Part shown: positions 44,365 through 56,390 of the stretch, piece after piece | How positions within the stretch are numbered: the first letter of the stretch is position 1 | Layout of the letters: each line of letters starts with the position of its first letter | NCBI GenBank assembly: GCA_025093985.1 | Contig: JACAAK010000017.1 | Location: 558,001-622,000 of the forward strand | Origin: Calvatia gigantea | Taxonomy: Eukaryota > Basidiomycota > Agaricomycetes > Agaricales > Lycoperdaceae | Length of the DNA: 64,000 bases | Direction of reading: 5' to 3' | Made by a program: the position numbers and the translations under genes | The notes under the pieces: model-generated | The model's database searches: none | Told to the model about the DNA's origin: nothing | The model's input: the letters and a program-made list of their open reading frames with translations, nothing else

Positions 44365-44641
44365 GTGGCATCGCCCTGGAGATTGAAACAATGATCCTCC
44401 TCCATTCCCTCTACCTATCTTTGAGCCACGTAGCTCAGATGCTCCTTACTTCAAACATGTTGCTCCACAAGCTGACATGGGATAAGGCCTAAAGCAGCAT
44501 CATTGCTGCTTACGCCTCCAACCAGACCACCCACATGCAACAAGTGTGCTTTACTTCACGACAAGGAGGACAGCAGCAGTGCCAGCAGCAAGGCGGGCAG
44601 TGACCGCAAGGCTAGCAGCAGCCTTCGGGGTCTAAAAAGCC

Positions 44642-44676
<35 letters not shown>

Positions 44677-47600
44677 CCTCTGGTGGTAAAGGCGACAGCG
44701 AGAAGAAATGCTGATGGCGCCCCTGTGGAAAAGGGAAGGGAAAGGGAAAGGAGGGAGGTGCGCAGGCTAATGCTGCCACCTCTTTTGGATACATCCAGGA
44801 TGTGGACTTTGCGTCACAGACACAAATGATGCTGCCGCATTCCACTCGTACTCTTGTAGAGGCAATGCATCAAGCCAAGACACCTCCCATTGCTTCTGGC
44901 TCTGCAGCCACTAGCAGTAATGCCACTCCACTTGCATTGCGCATTACTGCACCCAAGCCTGAAACTTGTCGCAAACCTTCGGTGAAAGCCAAGGTTACTG
45001 CATTGAAGAAGTGGGACGAACGTCTCAAAGCAACTTTTTCATTGGGTGAGAGTTCGGAGGAGATGTGGAAGCATTTTGACAAAATAGATGTAGAAGCTAA
45101 CACTCCATCCACCATCACAAGAGAGGAAGACACAATTGCATGGCTGGCCCCTGTATATAACAGACTGGCAATTATCAAGAAACCCAAGCTGCTCAAGAAG
45201 AAGCAGGCACCAAAGGAGATCGAGTCAGTCCTGGAGTCAGTCTTAGACAACAATGACTTGGACACCAACTATGGTTCCAACAGAGGGTGCGGGTCAGTAC
45301 CTTCAACTGACTATTATTCTTGTTCTAATGCAGAGGATGATGTACAGCCCCATCAACGGATGGGACGGAACGATACAGATGCAGGGTCTGTCTGCCTCGG
45401 AGCAGGACACCCTGGAAATTCTGAGGTTGAGTTGGGATAACGAGGTGGCCACCAAAGAGAGCAGGGCACCTATGCAGATGTAGCACGTCGTCCACCTTCT
45501 GAAGGGACTTGTTGTAGACACTGCTGTACTGATTTTGTAAACTGCAATGTATGCTGGAAATGCGTCCAAGACATTTCCCCTTCTGCTTATTCTGCTAGTG
45601 TGACTAAGCTGGAAAGTAAGATGAACATTACATATACTGTGAATAATCACAAGTATTCAGACAAGAAAAGGTCAGAACTCCACAAGGAGTACGAAGATCT
45701 TAATCAGATCAACACATATCATATCTGTGATTTGTTACAGTGCACCAAATGCAGAACTGAAGGGAACAAGCACATTGTGGAGAATGCAGATTGGCTCCTT
45801 GATTCAGGAGCATTGTACCATGTCACCGGTTATCTCTCTGATTTTGCAGAGATAAAGATGGGCCATTTCGGCATTATACAAGCTGTTGGCAACCGGAACT
45901 ATGAAATGATGGGACAAGGAACTGTAATTTTCCAGCATGACGTGGTAGATAAAGACAAGACCAGGAGCGCTACTTCAAGTATTGCGCTGGTCTTTTATAT
46001 CAAAGAAATCACAGAACGGTTAATGTCCTCAGGCCAGATTCTTAGAACTGGACATTCCCTTGAGGCAACCATTAAAGGGACCACCATCTGTGATAAATCA
46101 GGACGAGCTGTATTGTCCACCTGGCCTCATCAGTTGTTTAAAAACAACATACATATGGTGCACACGTATATCTTGCAGCATAGCAAGGAGACGCCAGTTG
46201 CACTAGCATTACACCAACCTGATTATATTGATTGGCATCGTCGAATGGGACATCCCTTGGATTGCACACTCTCCAAGCTTCCAAAGCATGTAGAGGGCAT
46301 TGCGCTGATTCCTGCACCTTCTAATCGGAAAAGCATTTGCAATGGCTGTGCTAAGGGGAAAATGCATAACAACCCCTTTCCGATTAATCTGAAGCAAGCC
46401 ACTACAGTCTTTGAGCTATGTCACTCAGACTTGCTGGAACTACCCGTCATTAGTTACCATAAATATAAATGGGCAATAATGTTTCTTGACGACTTCTCTT
46501 CTCATGCACATGTAGTCCTCCTTCGAAAGAAGTCCAAGGCTTCTGAGAAACTGATTCAGCTAATCAGTGCATTGGAGAACCTATCCAGTATGAGAGTAAA
46601 ATGACTTCATACCGATAATGGAGGAGAATACATCAATGAGAAATTATTGGCAGGACTCGTGGTGTGTGGAATTACCTATGAGACCACTGCTCCCTATGCG
46701 TACCAGCAAAATGGGAGAGCAGAGCGACTGAACTGCACCCTACACAAGAAAGCCCAAGCTATACAGCTACAGGCATGTCTACCTGACTCATGGTGGGAAT
46801 TTGCATTGAATACAGCTGTACATTTATATAATTGCACACCAGTCCAGTGTCTGCAGTGGAAGACACCCTTTGAGTGTTATTCGAGGGAAAAGCCAGACTT
46901 ATCCCATATTCGTGTGTTTGGATATGGCATGTATGTATTCTTACCCAACGAAATCCACCCAAACAAATTGTCCGCAAAATCCAAGATTATGATCTTTCTT
47001 GGATACAGTATAAAGGTAATAAAAACTACATCTTTATGCAGCACATGACAGGCAACATGATCTTCATATCACCTAATGCCTTATTCAATGAGGAATATTT
47101 TCCCAAATGCCCCAATTCAGTGCTGGATAGCAGTAACTGGCCTAATCACGGAGGAGAGAGAAATCTGCCAAGATCAGGATTAGAGGTTCCACTTCCTATT
47201 CCACCATCTTCAGATGATGCTGGAATTGTTCCACCTCCACCAGATTACCCAATACAATTACCTCTAGTTTCTCCACCATTTAAACCGAAATATTCTCCGC
47301 CTATACCTCCTTTACCCCGGCAAGATTCTATTCTGCCAAACAGCATTGACTCATGACAACCATCACCTGACAATATGCTGCCTTGGGTTCCCCCACCTGA
47401 GTCGCCACCTTCATGTGGAACGACCATTGAGGAAGAACCTGACCCGCATGATGATTGGCATGTAGACAGGGATGTTTGGGACACCGAAAACAAGGAGTTC
47501 CCAATCCCAGTCCCCAAGTGTCATGCTGTTGGTTGAGATCAGGTAGAGCTGCATCATTCTGAATGACAAGGCAGGCCTCCTATCAGACCAGGAAATACAT

Positions 47601-49567
47601 ACAGAGAAAATAGGCGTCCAATTTCTATTGAAAGAGAAATAGATCGGATTCACTGACAAGAGCAGCAGAGGCAAAGACAGCATGTTTGAGCTAATGCCCC
47701 TCCGGATGAGATAATATGCAAGCATAGAGCAAGGACTAACCATCCTGAATACGTGAGGCAAAGAGTTCATGCTGAGCAGTACCCACCACAACCCTTTGAT
47801 TTACCTCCATTTCAGCTCCCTCCATGTCCAGAACTGCCACCCATGCCTGAAATTCATGATCCAACATCTCACGATGCGAATGATATGGATCTTGAAAGGC
47901 TTGTCGCTGAGGGAGGAGTAAAACTGATCGATTTCTTGATACAGATGGTATACAACACCACACACAGAGAGCCTGAAACTTTCCGTGACATGCTCAAGCT
48001 TCCTGAGCCTATTAAGGCAAAATGGATGGCTGCGTGTATTGAGGAACTTGACACATTGAAGAAACGCAGAGTATATGAATTGGTAGATTTACTAAAAGAG
48101 AGGAGGACAGTTAAAAACCGTTGGGTATTTCTCGAAAAATCTGATGGCCACCTGCGAGCTCACTTAGTTGCGAAGGGTTTCTCACAGATTGAAGGCATCA
48201 ATTATAACAAGCTTTTTTCACCAGTTGTCCACTATGAGTCAGCGCATGTAAGCTTTGCACTCACTGCAATCCATGATTGGGATATGCATAGTGTCAACGT
48301 AAAAACAGCCTATTTGTATGGCAAACTGGATGAAGAAATATACATGGAACAGCCTGAAGGGTTTTGACTTCCCGGGCAAGAAGGAAAGGTGTGGAGACTG
48401 AAGTGAGCGATTTACGGCCTTAAACAAGCCGGTCACCAGTGGTAGAAGGAATTGCACCAATCTATAATTAAGCTGGGATTCACCCACTGCAAATCCGACT
48501 ACACTGTATACTTTCACAGACATCCAAAGACGAAAGAGCTTGTAGTAGCCATTGTTTATGTTGATGATCTGAACTTCTTGGAAATCAAAAACTCCCCCTT
48601 CCTCAAAGAGTTGAAGGGAAAATTCACCAAAAAGTGGGAATGCAGAGACCACAGTCCCTGTGAAGAATTTCTTGGGATGAAAATCTCGAGGAATCACTCC
48701 AAGCATTAAATATTCATCCAACAGATTAAATACCTGGATAAGATCTTGCAGCATTTCCAGGTTCCACAGTCTGCCACAGCTAAAACACCATTACCTGCCA
48801 GCTTTCAGTTCATTATGAACAAAGACACTGTGACTGCCCCCTTCCATCTAAAGTACCAACAATTGGTTGGTTCTTTAATGTATTTGATGATCAGTACTAG
48901 GTCTGACATAGCCTTTGCCGTAGTTAAGCTGGCACAACATGCCGCTAACCCCGCACCCGAGCACTATTGCACTGGAATTCACATATTAAAGTACTTGTCC
49001 ATGACAAGGAACTATGCATTGAAATATGAAGGCGATACTGGGAAACCGATGGTGATGTTGGAATGCCTCAGTGACTCGGATTGGGCTCAAGATACTGAAA
49101 CCCGCTGATCTGTTTCGGGAAACATTTGTATGATCATGTCCAGTGCTGTCACTTGGACTTTGCAACAACAAAAGACAGTTTCACTATTGTCCACTGAGGC
49201 GGAATATAAAGAACTGTCTGACGCTTCACGACAAATAAAATGGCTGTCACAGCTTCTGGAGGAGCTCAATATTGAGCACCCAACTCCTATTCTCTATGGT
49301 GACAACAATGGGTCCAAATTTTGGACAGAAAATCCCATTGTTGAAAAATGGTTGAAGTATGTGGATATTCATTACCACTATGTGCGAGAATTAGTCGAGA
49401 AGGGTATTATTGTTATTGGTAATGTGTCTTTACAAGACAATCCTGCTGATATCTTTATGAAGAATCTTGGCGTAACCAAAATCAATCTCTTCCATCCTGA
49501 GTTAGGACTTATTTTCAGTTCCAACATCGAAGCTTGGGACAAAGCTGCTCAATTGATGAAACATTAA
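44365..49567 (+). pseudogene. gag-pol: Copia gag-pol, main part
   Basis: It continues Gag (SGIALEIETMILL), then a Gln-rich tract coded by CAG repeats (44646-44671), GKGKGKGKE, and a Cys-rich region (45510-45570). Protease: Asp at 45801 (WLLDSGALYHVTGY). Integrase: zinc region HRRMGH...CNGCAKGK (46230-46370), triad Asp 46428, Asp 46614, Glu 46722, all kept. Then a Pro-rich linker (47200-47760), RT with YVDD at 48557-48568 and RNase H (LYGDNNGSK, near 49300). A small insertion near 47005 shifts the frame, and scattered stops (TGA near 46603, 48366, 48404; TAG near 48444) inactivate it. Stop TAA at about 49565. Confidence 0.94.
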
Positions 49568-49592
49568 TCTCCCTCCTTTAAGTGAGGAGGAG

Positions 49593-49999
49593 TGTTGAAT
49601 CTCGATCCATACCACTACATTGGTTCAGTCTATTTATAGCTGAAACGGGTTCTTGAGTACTTCACTCTTGAAGAGAGATAATGAACAATGTACTAGACTG
49701 CACTCTAGGTTGCTGGCTATGGTCTATTAAATAGAACCATGTACGCAGTATGCTCTGTATATGCTACTGGCAGATAAGACCTCACCTGTATTAGGTAGAA
49801 CGGCGCACAGACCAGAGACATTAGATATATAAGCTCTATGTAGTATGCATACATTCCTTAGACAATTAAGTCTTTCCACTGCCCATCATACCTCTAAGAT
49901 ATCCTCTAGCAACAGTCTACAATCAACATCTCAACAAACCCAGTGAGTACGACTCCCCTCCACCACTAGCTATGCTACTGTGGTGTACTCGTCTCAACA
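49593..49999 (+). mobile_element. 3' LTR of the complete forward copia
   Basis: It is 407 bases, preceded by the polypurine tract GTGAGGAGGAG (49582-49592) and followed by AATTC. TATATAAG lies at 49826. Confidence 0.95.
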
Positions 50000-52185
50000 A
50001 ATTCCAGCATAGTAGTGTTTGGGTGTAGGGTTGATGGCATGTTGTGCTAGCTTAACTATAACAAAAGCTATGTCAGGCCTAGTACCAATCATCAAGTATA
50101 TCAGGGAGCCAACTAATTGTTGGTACTTCTGATAAAAGGGGCCAGTTACAGTGTCCTTGTTCATTAAGAACTGAAAACCAAATGGCAAAGGTGTTTTAGC
50201 CAATATAGACTATGGCACTTGGAAGTATACAAGAACCTTATCCAGGTACATAACTTGTTGAATAAAGATGTAACACTTGGAGCAGTTTCTCTGAATTTTC
50301 ATTCTGAGAAATTCTTCACAAGGCCCATAGTCTCTGCATTCCCACTTTTTGGTAAAATTTCCCTTCAACTTTACAAGGAGGAGGGAACCTTTTGGACCCA
50401 TGAAATTCATGTCATCAATATAGACAATGGCAACAATCAGCTCATTAGTCTTTTGGTCTTGGTGACAGTAGACAGCATAGTCAGATTTGTAGTGGGTAAA
50501 ACCCAGCTCAGTCATAGACTTATGCAATTCCTTCCACCATTGGCAACCAGCTTGTTTAGGGCCATATATTGCTCATCTAAGTCTCTATACTTTATTCTCC
50601 TGCCTAGGAAGTCAAAACCCTTCAGGCTATTCCATATATATTTCTTTATCCAGTTTGCCATATAAATAGGCAGTTTTTATGTCAATGCTGTGCATATCCC
50701 AATCATGGATTGCAGCAAGTGTAAAGCTTACACATGCTGACTTGTAGCAGACAACTGGAGAGAATAACTTGTTATAGTCAATGCCTTCAACTTGAGAGAA
50801 ACCCTTCACTACTAAGCAGGCTCTCAGGTGGCGATTGGACTTTTAAAGAAATACCCAACAGTTTTTAACTATCTTTCTGTCTTTTGGCAAATTCACTAAT
50901 TCATCCACTCTATATTTCTTCAATCCATTGAGTTCCTTGATACATATAGCTATCCATTTTGCCTTTATAGGCTCAGGAAGCTTAAGCATGTCATGGAAAG
51001 TTTCAGGCTCTTTGTGTACAGTGTTGTGAACCATCTATATCAAGTACTCAATTAACTGTACTCTTCCCTTAGTGACAAGCCTGTCAATGTCCATGTCACA
51101 TGTATTATGAGATGTCAGATCATATAGTTCAGGAAAAGGCAGCAATTCAGGCAATTCTGGACAAAGAGGGAGCTCAAATGGAGGTAGATTGAAAGGTCAT
51201 AGTAGATAATGCTCAGCTATAACTCTTTATCTAATATATTCAGGATGATTAGTCTTAGCTCTACACTCTCTTATAATATTGTTTGGTAGGGCATTGGCAT
51301 GAATGCACTACCTTTGCCTTTATTGCTTTTGTCAGTGAGTTCTATTAAGTTCTCTCTCAATTGAGATTGGATGCCTATATTCTCCATATGTGTTACCAGG
51401 TCTTACAGGTGGCCTAGGCTGTTGTTTAGAACAACATGGCTCTACCTGGTTAGAATCAATAGTGTGATGCTTGGGGATCTGAGATGGCTCCTTGTCTATT
51501 TCAATGGGATTTTTGTGGTCATGATGATCTTTGTACCATCTCGGATCTGTTGGCCATCCAGCATTATCTGAAGATGGTGGAGAAGGAAAGTCACTATTTT
51601 GACCTTTTGGCAGATTTCTCTGTTCTTTATAATGTTTGGGCTAGTAACTGCTATCTAGCTTTGAATCAGGACATTTAGGGAAAAATCCCTTGTCAAATAA
51701 GATGTTTGGTGATATAAAGATCATGTTGCCTACTATGTGCCACATGAATATATAATTCTTGGATCCTTTATAACCAAAGAATATCATTATCTTGAATTTT
51801 GCAGACAATTTGTTTGAACAGATTTCATTAGATAAAAATACATATGTACCACATCCAAACACATGGATATGGGACAAATCTGGTTTAGCCCTTGAATAAC
51901 ACTCAAAGGATATCTTCCACTGTAGACACTGAACTAGCATGTGATTGTATAAATGCATAGCTGTATTCAATACAAACTCCCACTATGAGTCAGGTAGACA
52001 TGCCTAAAGCCTTATAGCTTGGGCTTTCTCAAGTAGGGTACAGTTCAGTCACTCTGCTCTCTTATTTTGCTGATGTGCATAGGGAGCAGTGGTCTCATGA
52101 GTGATTCCATGTGTTGTGAACCATGCTGTTAGTCATTCATTGATGTATTCTCCTCTATTATCAGTGCAGAAACATTTGATCTATA
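50000..52185 (-). pseudogene. pol: Outer reverse copia: RT, linker and integrase C-terminus
   Basis: On the minus strand: integrase C-terminal part (51970-51641, LYNHMLVQCLQWK), degenerate Pro-rich linker (about 51640-51060), RT (51034-50210; VAIVYIDDMNF near 50410, so YIDD is kept) and the connection to RNase H (50203-50005). Many stops. It is the continuation of 36234-36852 and is broken at 52185 by Tc1 copy 3. Confidence 0.9.
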
Positions 52186-52462
52186 CAGTAAGGGACAAAA
52201 CCGTTCCAATGTTTTGAACTTCTCAGAAGATCAGCTCATATCTCAAGGACTACTGTGGCTGTGCACTTCCTAATTTAATTGTAGATAGTCCAGTATCTTA
52301 TCTAATCATATGCAAAGTATGATTATGTAATCCTTTGTTTTAGGGGAGTTATTAATTAATTAATATTTTAAGTGCATTGGAACAGTTTTGTCCCTCTTGA
52401 AATTTATATACAAAATGGGTATTCTAGTACCTGGTATAAGCTCCCTTGGCCTGTAAAACTGC

Positions 52463-53497
52463 CTAGACCCTCCTAGGCATACTCTCTATCAGATTCTGAC
52501 ACACTTCTGGTTCTATGTCATCCCACTCCTTTTGTATCCTCTCCCATAGGGTATTCATGCTATCAGGAGGAGTATCATACTCTCCCAGCTTATTCTTGAG
52601 GTGAGTCCAGAGATGTTCAATGGGATTAAGGTCTGGAGACTGTGGGGGCCATACCATAACCTCCAATTCAGACTCATCTAGCCAGTTTGTAGCCTTTTTG
52701 CTCTTGTGTTTGGGGTCATTGTCCTGTTGGAAGACCATATCCTCCTCATTCTTCCCATACCACCTGATGCTCCTCTTTAGTTCATCCCCCAAAATTTGAA
52801 CATAAAGGTCAGCATCCATCTTCCCTTCAATTTTAGTGGCAAACCCCACTCCATCCCACAGCATACAACCCCAGATCATCACATTTCCTCCACCAAACTT
52901 GACTGTTCCCTCAACCAATCTATCATTCAGCCCCTCTCCTGCCTTTTTCCATACCCAAACCCTTCCATCTGATCCAAACCGATTGATTTTGGACTCATCT
53001 GTCCAAATAACCCTCTTCCAGTCCTCCAGGGTCCAGTTAACATGTGCTTCTGCCCACTCCAACCTTTTCCTCCTATGGACAGCAGTAAGTTTAGGTCGTT
53101 TCCGCTTGACTACAGCCTTCATTCCAGCTCCTCTGAGTGCCCTGTGCACTGTTTTGGTGGATACAGGCTGGGCAATAACATTTTGAAGTGATTTGGTGAC
53201 TTGGGAGGCATTGTCAGCCTTGCGAGAGGTGATGAGGCGAACAGAATAGTGGATATCAGAGGGAGAAAGTTTAGATGGGCGGCCACCAACAGATTTGGAA
53301 AGTGTTGATCTATGTTTGGAGTGAATCCTAGAAATAGTACTGACTCCCAGACCAGTAATAGAAGCAATATGATGAGCAGATTTCCCTTGGTCCAGGTAAG
53401 AGAGGACTCTATTGGTCTGAGTAGAGGAAAGAGAGCGCATATAGTTGTAAAGGTATAGTGGGGGAGTTAATTTGCACCTGAGAATAAGCACATCCAT
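52463..53497 (-). pseudogene. Tc1 transposase, nearly complete, truncated C-terminus
   Basis: It is open from 53497 (preferred start 53440, MRSLSSTQTN) through the whole DD34E domain: VIWTDESKIN, FQQDNDPKH, LNPIEHLW. It ends at TAG 52463-52465, where copy 2 has CAG, losing about 13 C-terminal residues (QAVLQAKGAYTRY). Since the catalytic triad and DNA-binding region are complete, this is the most nearly functional gene in the window. Activity without the tail cannot be judged. Confidence 0.93.
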
Positions 53498-54127
53498 TTA
53501 TACATCACCCTACATGGTCACATGATTTTATTTGTATTTATTTGATTGCAATAAACGAAGTCATGTGCTCAGAATTTGAGAGGGACAAAACTGTTCCAAT
53601 GTACTTAAAATATTAATTAATTAATAACTCCCCCAAAACAAAGGATTACATAATCATACTTTGCATATGATTAGATAAGATACTGGACTATCTACAATTA
53701 AATTAGGAAGTGCACAGCCACAGTAGTCCTTGAGTTATGAGCTGATCTTCTGAAAAGTTCAAAACATTGGAACGGTTTTGTCCCTTACTGTATAGTGGGG
53801 GAGTTAATTTGCACCTGAGAATAAGCACATCCATTTATACATCACCCTACATGGTCACATGATTTTATTTGTATTTATTTGATTGCAATAAACGAAGTCA
53901 TGTGCTCAGAATTTGAGAGGGACAAAACTGTTCCAATGTACTTAAAATATTAATTAATTAATAACTCCCCCAAAACAAAGGATTACATAATCATACTTTG
54001 CATATGATTAGATAAGATACTGGACTATCTACAATTAAATTAGGAAGTGCACAGCCACAGTAGTCCTTGAGTTATGAGCTGATCTTCTGAAAAGTTCAAA
54101 ACATTGGAACGGTTTTGTCCCTTACTG
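53454..54127 (-). repeat. Tandem duplication of the Tc1 right end (2 x 337 bases)
   Basis: The junction reads CCCTTACTG-TATAGTGGGGG at 53782-53801. The second copy starts exactly at the TA that would flank the element. The two copies look identical by eye. Confidence 0.93.
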
Positions 54128-54129
54128 TA

Positions 54130-54413
54130 TACTGGAGAGGTTCTCTAATGTGCTGATTAGCTCAATGAGCTTCTCCAGTGCCTCAGACTTCTTTTGAAGG
54201 AAAACAATATGTGTATAAGAAGAAAAGTCATCCAACAATGTCATTGCCCATTTATATTTATGGTAACTGATGACCAGCAACTCCATCAAGTCCAAGTGAC
54301 ATAGCTCAAAGACCAAGGATACTTGCTTTGTGTTCTCTGGAAAGGGGTTATTGTGTATTTTCCCCTTAGTACAGCCATTACAGATGGACTTCTGGGAAGG
54401 TGGTGGTGAAATT
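54130..54413 (-). pseudogene. pol: Outer reverse copia: integrase core fragment
   Basis: On the minus strand it shows VFELCHLDLMELLVISYHKYKWAMTLLDDFSSYTH (read from 54316 down). The first catalytic Asp is kept (HLDL). It lies between Tc1 copy 3 and the solo LTR-C. The zinc-region residues CNGC are near 54355-54375. Confidence 0.88.
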
Positions 54414-54418
54414 GGTGC

Positions 54419-54966
54419 TGTTATGAACTCATGTATTTACTTAGATAATACAAGTTCTAGAACGCCTTTAAAGACTAACTTGTATCTAGACAGACCTAGA
54501 ACATAGCCAGACTTACCCAGAACTTAATACATATAAATAGCACAGCTTATGTCATAATTCAAAGTCGTACCACTTTGAAGTCATACCACATTTGAATACC
54601 ATATATAGACAAGTAACATATCAATACAGTACAATACAATAGTACACCATTGTAGTATATAAACCCCTCAACTTGACTAGTAGACCCCATCGTTTCTACT
54701 TGGTTAGGTGGAGACTCAATCTATAACTCTTAACACACTCTTACTCTCTACTCTTAAGATATTGCTTCTAAAAACTACTAAGCATACTTAATAAGACATT
54801 AAGAAGTTATACTCTGAGGATTGACCTCTGATCATAAGACTTAAGAATATCCAAAGTAGTTGTATTACTTTGTCTACTCTTTGAGCCTTCGAGAAGGAGT
54901 CCCCTTTGATATCATCTGCAGATAGATATTGGGTAGAATTAGAACAAATTCTATCTCACTATAACA
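54419..54966 (+). mobile_element. Solo LTR of an otherwise unseen family (LTR-C)
   Basis: It is 548 bases, TGTTATGAACTC...CACTATAACA, with perfect GGTGC target duplications (54414-54418, 54967-54971) inside copia pre-integrase sequence. It is AT-rich and has no coding capacity. Orientation is a guess from the TGTTATGAAC start. Confidence 0.85.
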
Positions 54967-54971
54967 GGTGC

Positions 54972-56005
54972 AATACCATCAATGTGCTTTGGAAGCTCAG
55001 ACAGTGTGCAATCAGAGGGGTGTTCCATTTGACAATGCCAATCAATGTAATCAGGTTGGCATAAGGCTAATGCAACTGGCTTCTCCTTGCTAGTATACAA
55101 GATATATGTGTGCACTATATGGATATTGTTCATAAATATTGTATGAGGCTAGGTGGATAATACAGCTCTTCCTGATTTATTGCAAATCATAGTTCCTTTA
55201 ACAGTCACCTCAAGAATATGACCAGTTCATAAGATCTGGCCTGAGAACATGAGCCATTCTGTAATTTCCTTGATATAATAGACTGGTGCAATATATGATG
55301 TAGCACTATGAGTCTTTCCCCTATCTATGACATCATGCTGGAAGATCACAGATTCTTGTCCCATCATTTCATAATTTCAGTTCCCAGCTGCTTGGATCAA
55401 GCTGAAATAGCCTATTGTGATCTCAGCAAAGTCTATAAGATAACTAGTGACATAGTATAATGCTCCTAAATCTAGGAGCCAATCTATACTCTCCATGACA
55501 TGTTATTTTTCCTTTCTGCAACTAAGGCATTGCACAAGATCACATAAGTGATATGTTGTAAGTGCATTCCCTTCTAGTTTGTGCTTCACCTTTTTCCTAT
55601 TGGATAATTCACTAATAAGTGGTTTAATCACACTTTCCAGCTCAGACTATGGATTGGCAGATGTAGTGAGCAACTAGCATTTATTGTACAAGTAACTAAT
55701 GCAATTTACAAGATAGTGAGGTACTACAGGAGGTGGACTAGAGTGTATAGCTTCTACATAGCTCTAACCTGATCAGTGAAGACTATATTGTCCCAACTTA
55801 TCCATGGAATCTCTAAGGCCTTGTGCTCTTTAGTGGACATGCCTTGTATCTGGACTGTACTGTCCTATCTGCAGACAGGACTGCCTATTGCATTTAGTAT
55901 CTGAGGTAGGAGGTGAAGAAGAAAGTATTAACCCACATTCTCTGTTAGAACTGTAATCTGTCTTATTGTCTAAATCAATGGCAGAGAAATTGGTAACCTT
56001 CAGTA
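54972..56005 (-). pseudogene. pol: Outer reverse copia: pre-integrase, protease and linker remnants
   Basis: On the minus strand: GAG-pre-integrase (55133-54970, ALALCQPDYIDWH), protease region (about 55500-55430; the catalytic segment reads LDLGALYYVTSY, so the Ser of DSG is lost) and Asp/Ser-rich linker (56024-55830). Badly decayed. Gag and 5' LTR are cut away where a G1 LTR starts at 56006. Confidence 0.82.
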
Positions 56006-56311
56006 TGTTGTGAACTTTCACCAATCATTTCACTCTCTCTATATTCGTCTACATTCCTACCTCCTGTACATTTGTTTCACCTATTCCTGCCTGCGCGATC
56101 TCCGAGCCTGACTCATGATTACTATGCCATAGACATTGGATGTTTCATGTAGTTACCTCCATCCATTCAACTGGATGGTCCTCCCGTATTTAAGCGTACA
56201 TACACCCTCCTGTATTTGGTATGCTTAACCACCTAGTTTCTCTCCCCTTACTCGCCCTCAAGTCTTAGCCTAAGTTGCAACCTGAGGTTTACTCAGACTA
56301 AGGTTGTAACA
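56006..56311 (+). mobile_element. 5' LTR of G1 copy 4
   Basis: It is 306 bases, TGTTGTGAAC...GTTGTAACA, with TATTTAAG at 56187-56194 and the CATCCATTCAACTGGATG palindrome. CAGTA precedes it, but no matching 3' end exists to test a target duplication. Confidence 0.92.
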
Positions 56312-56313
56312 TT

Positions 56314-56328
56314 TGGTTAAGCGTCCCC
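56314..56328 (+). promoter_or_regulatory. Putative G1 primer-binding site, copy 4
   Basis: TGGTTAAGCGTCCCC lies two bases after the LTR. It equals the site at 38327 apart from CG to CA. Confidence 0.5.
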
Positions 56329-56390
56329 ACCTCACCTTACAAGGAGTAGGCTGAAATAGGCCTGAACAGAAACAACCCAGGAGCTAGTAT

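Larger units (their letters stand above)
36853..49999 (+). mobile_element. Complete Ty1/copia element carrying a nested gypsy
   Basis: The two 407-base LTRs are flanked by AATTC on both sides (36848-36852, 50000-50004). Without the inner gypsy and its extra target copy the element is about 6.8 kb. It holds a single gag-pol frame. It is inserted in the reverse copia that flanks it. Confidence 0.95.
52186..54127 (-). mobile_element. Tc1/mariner element, copy 3, with duplicated right end
   Basis: TA lies on both sides (52184-52185, 54128-54129), inside copia integrase. The left part equals copy 2 almost base for base. The right-hand 337 bases occur twice in tandem (53454-53790 and 53791-54127), each ending in the CCCTTACTG terminus. 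Total 1942 bases against 1605 in copy 2. Confidence 0.95.
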
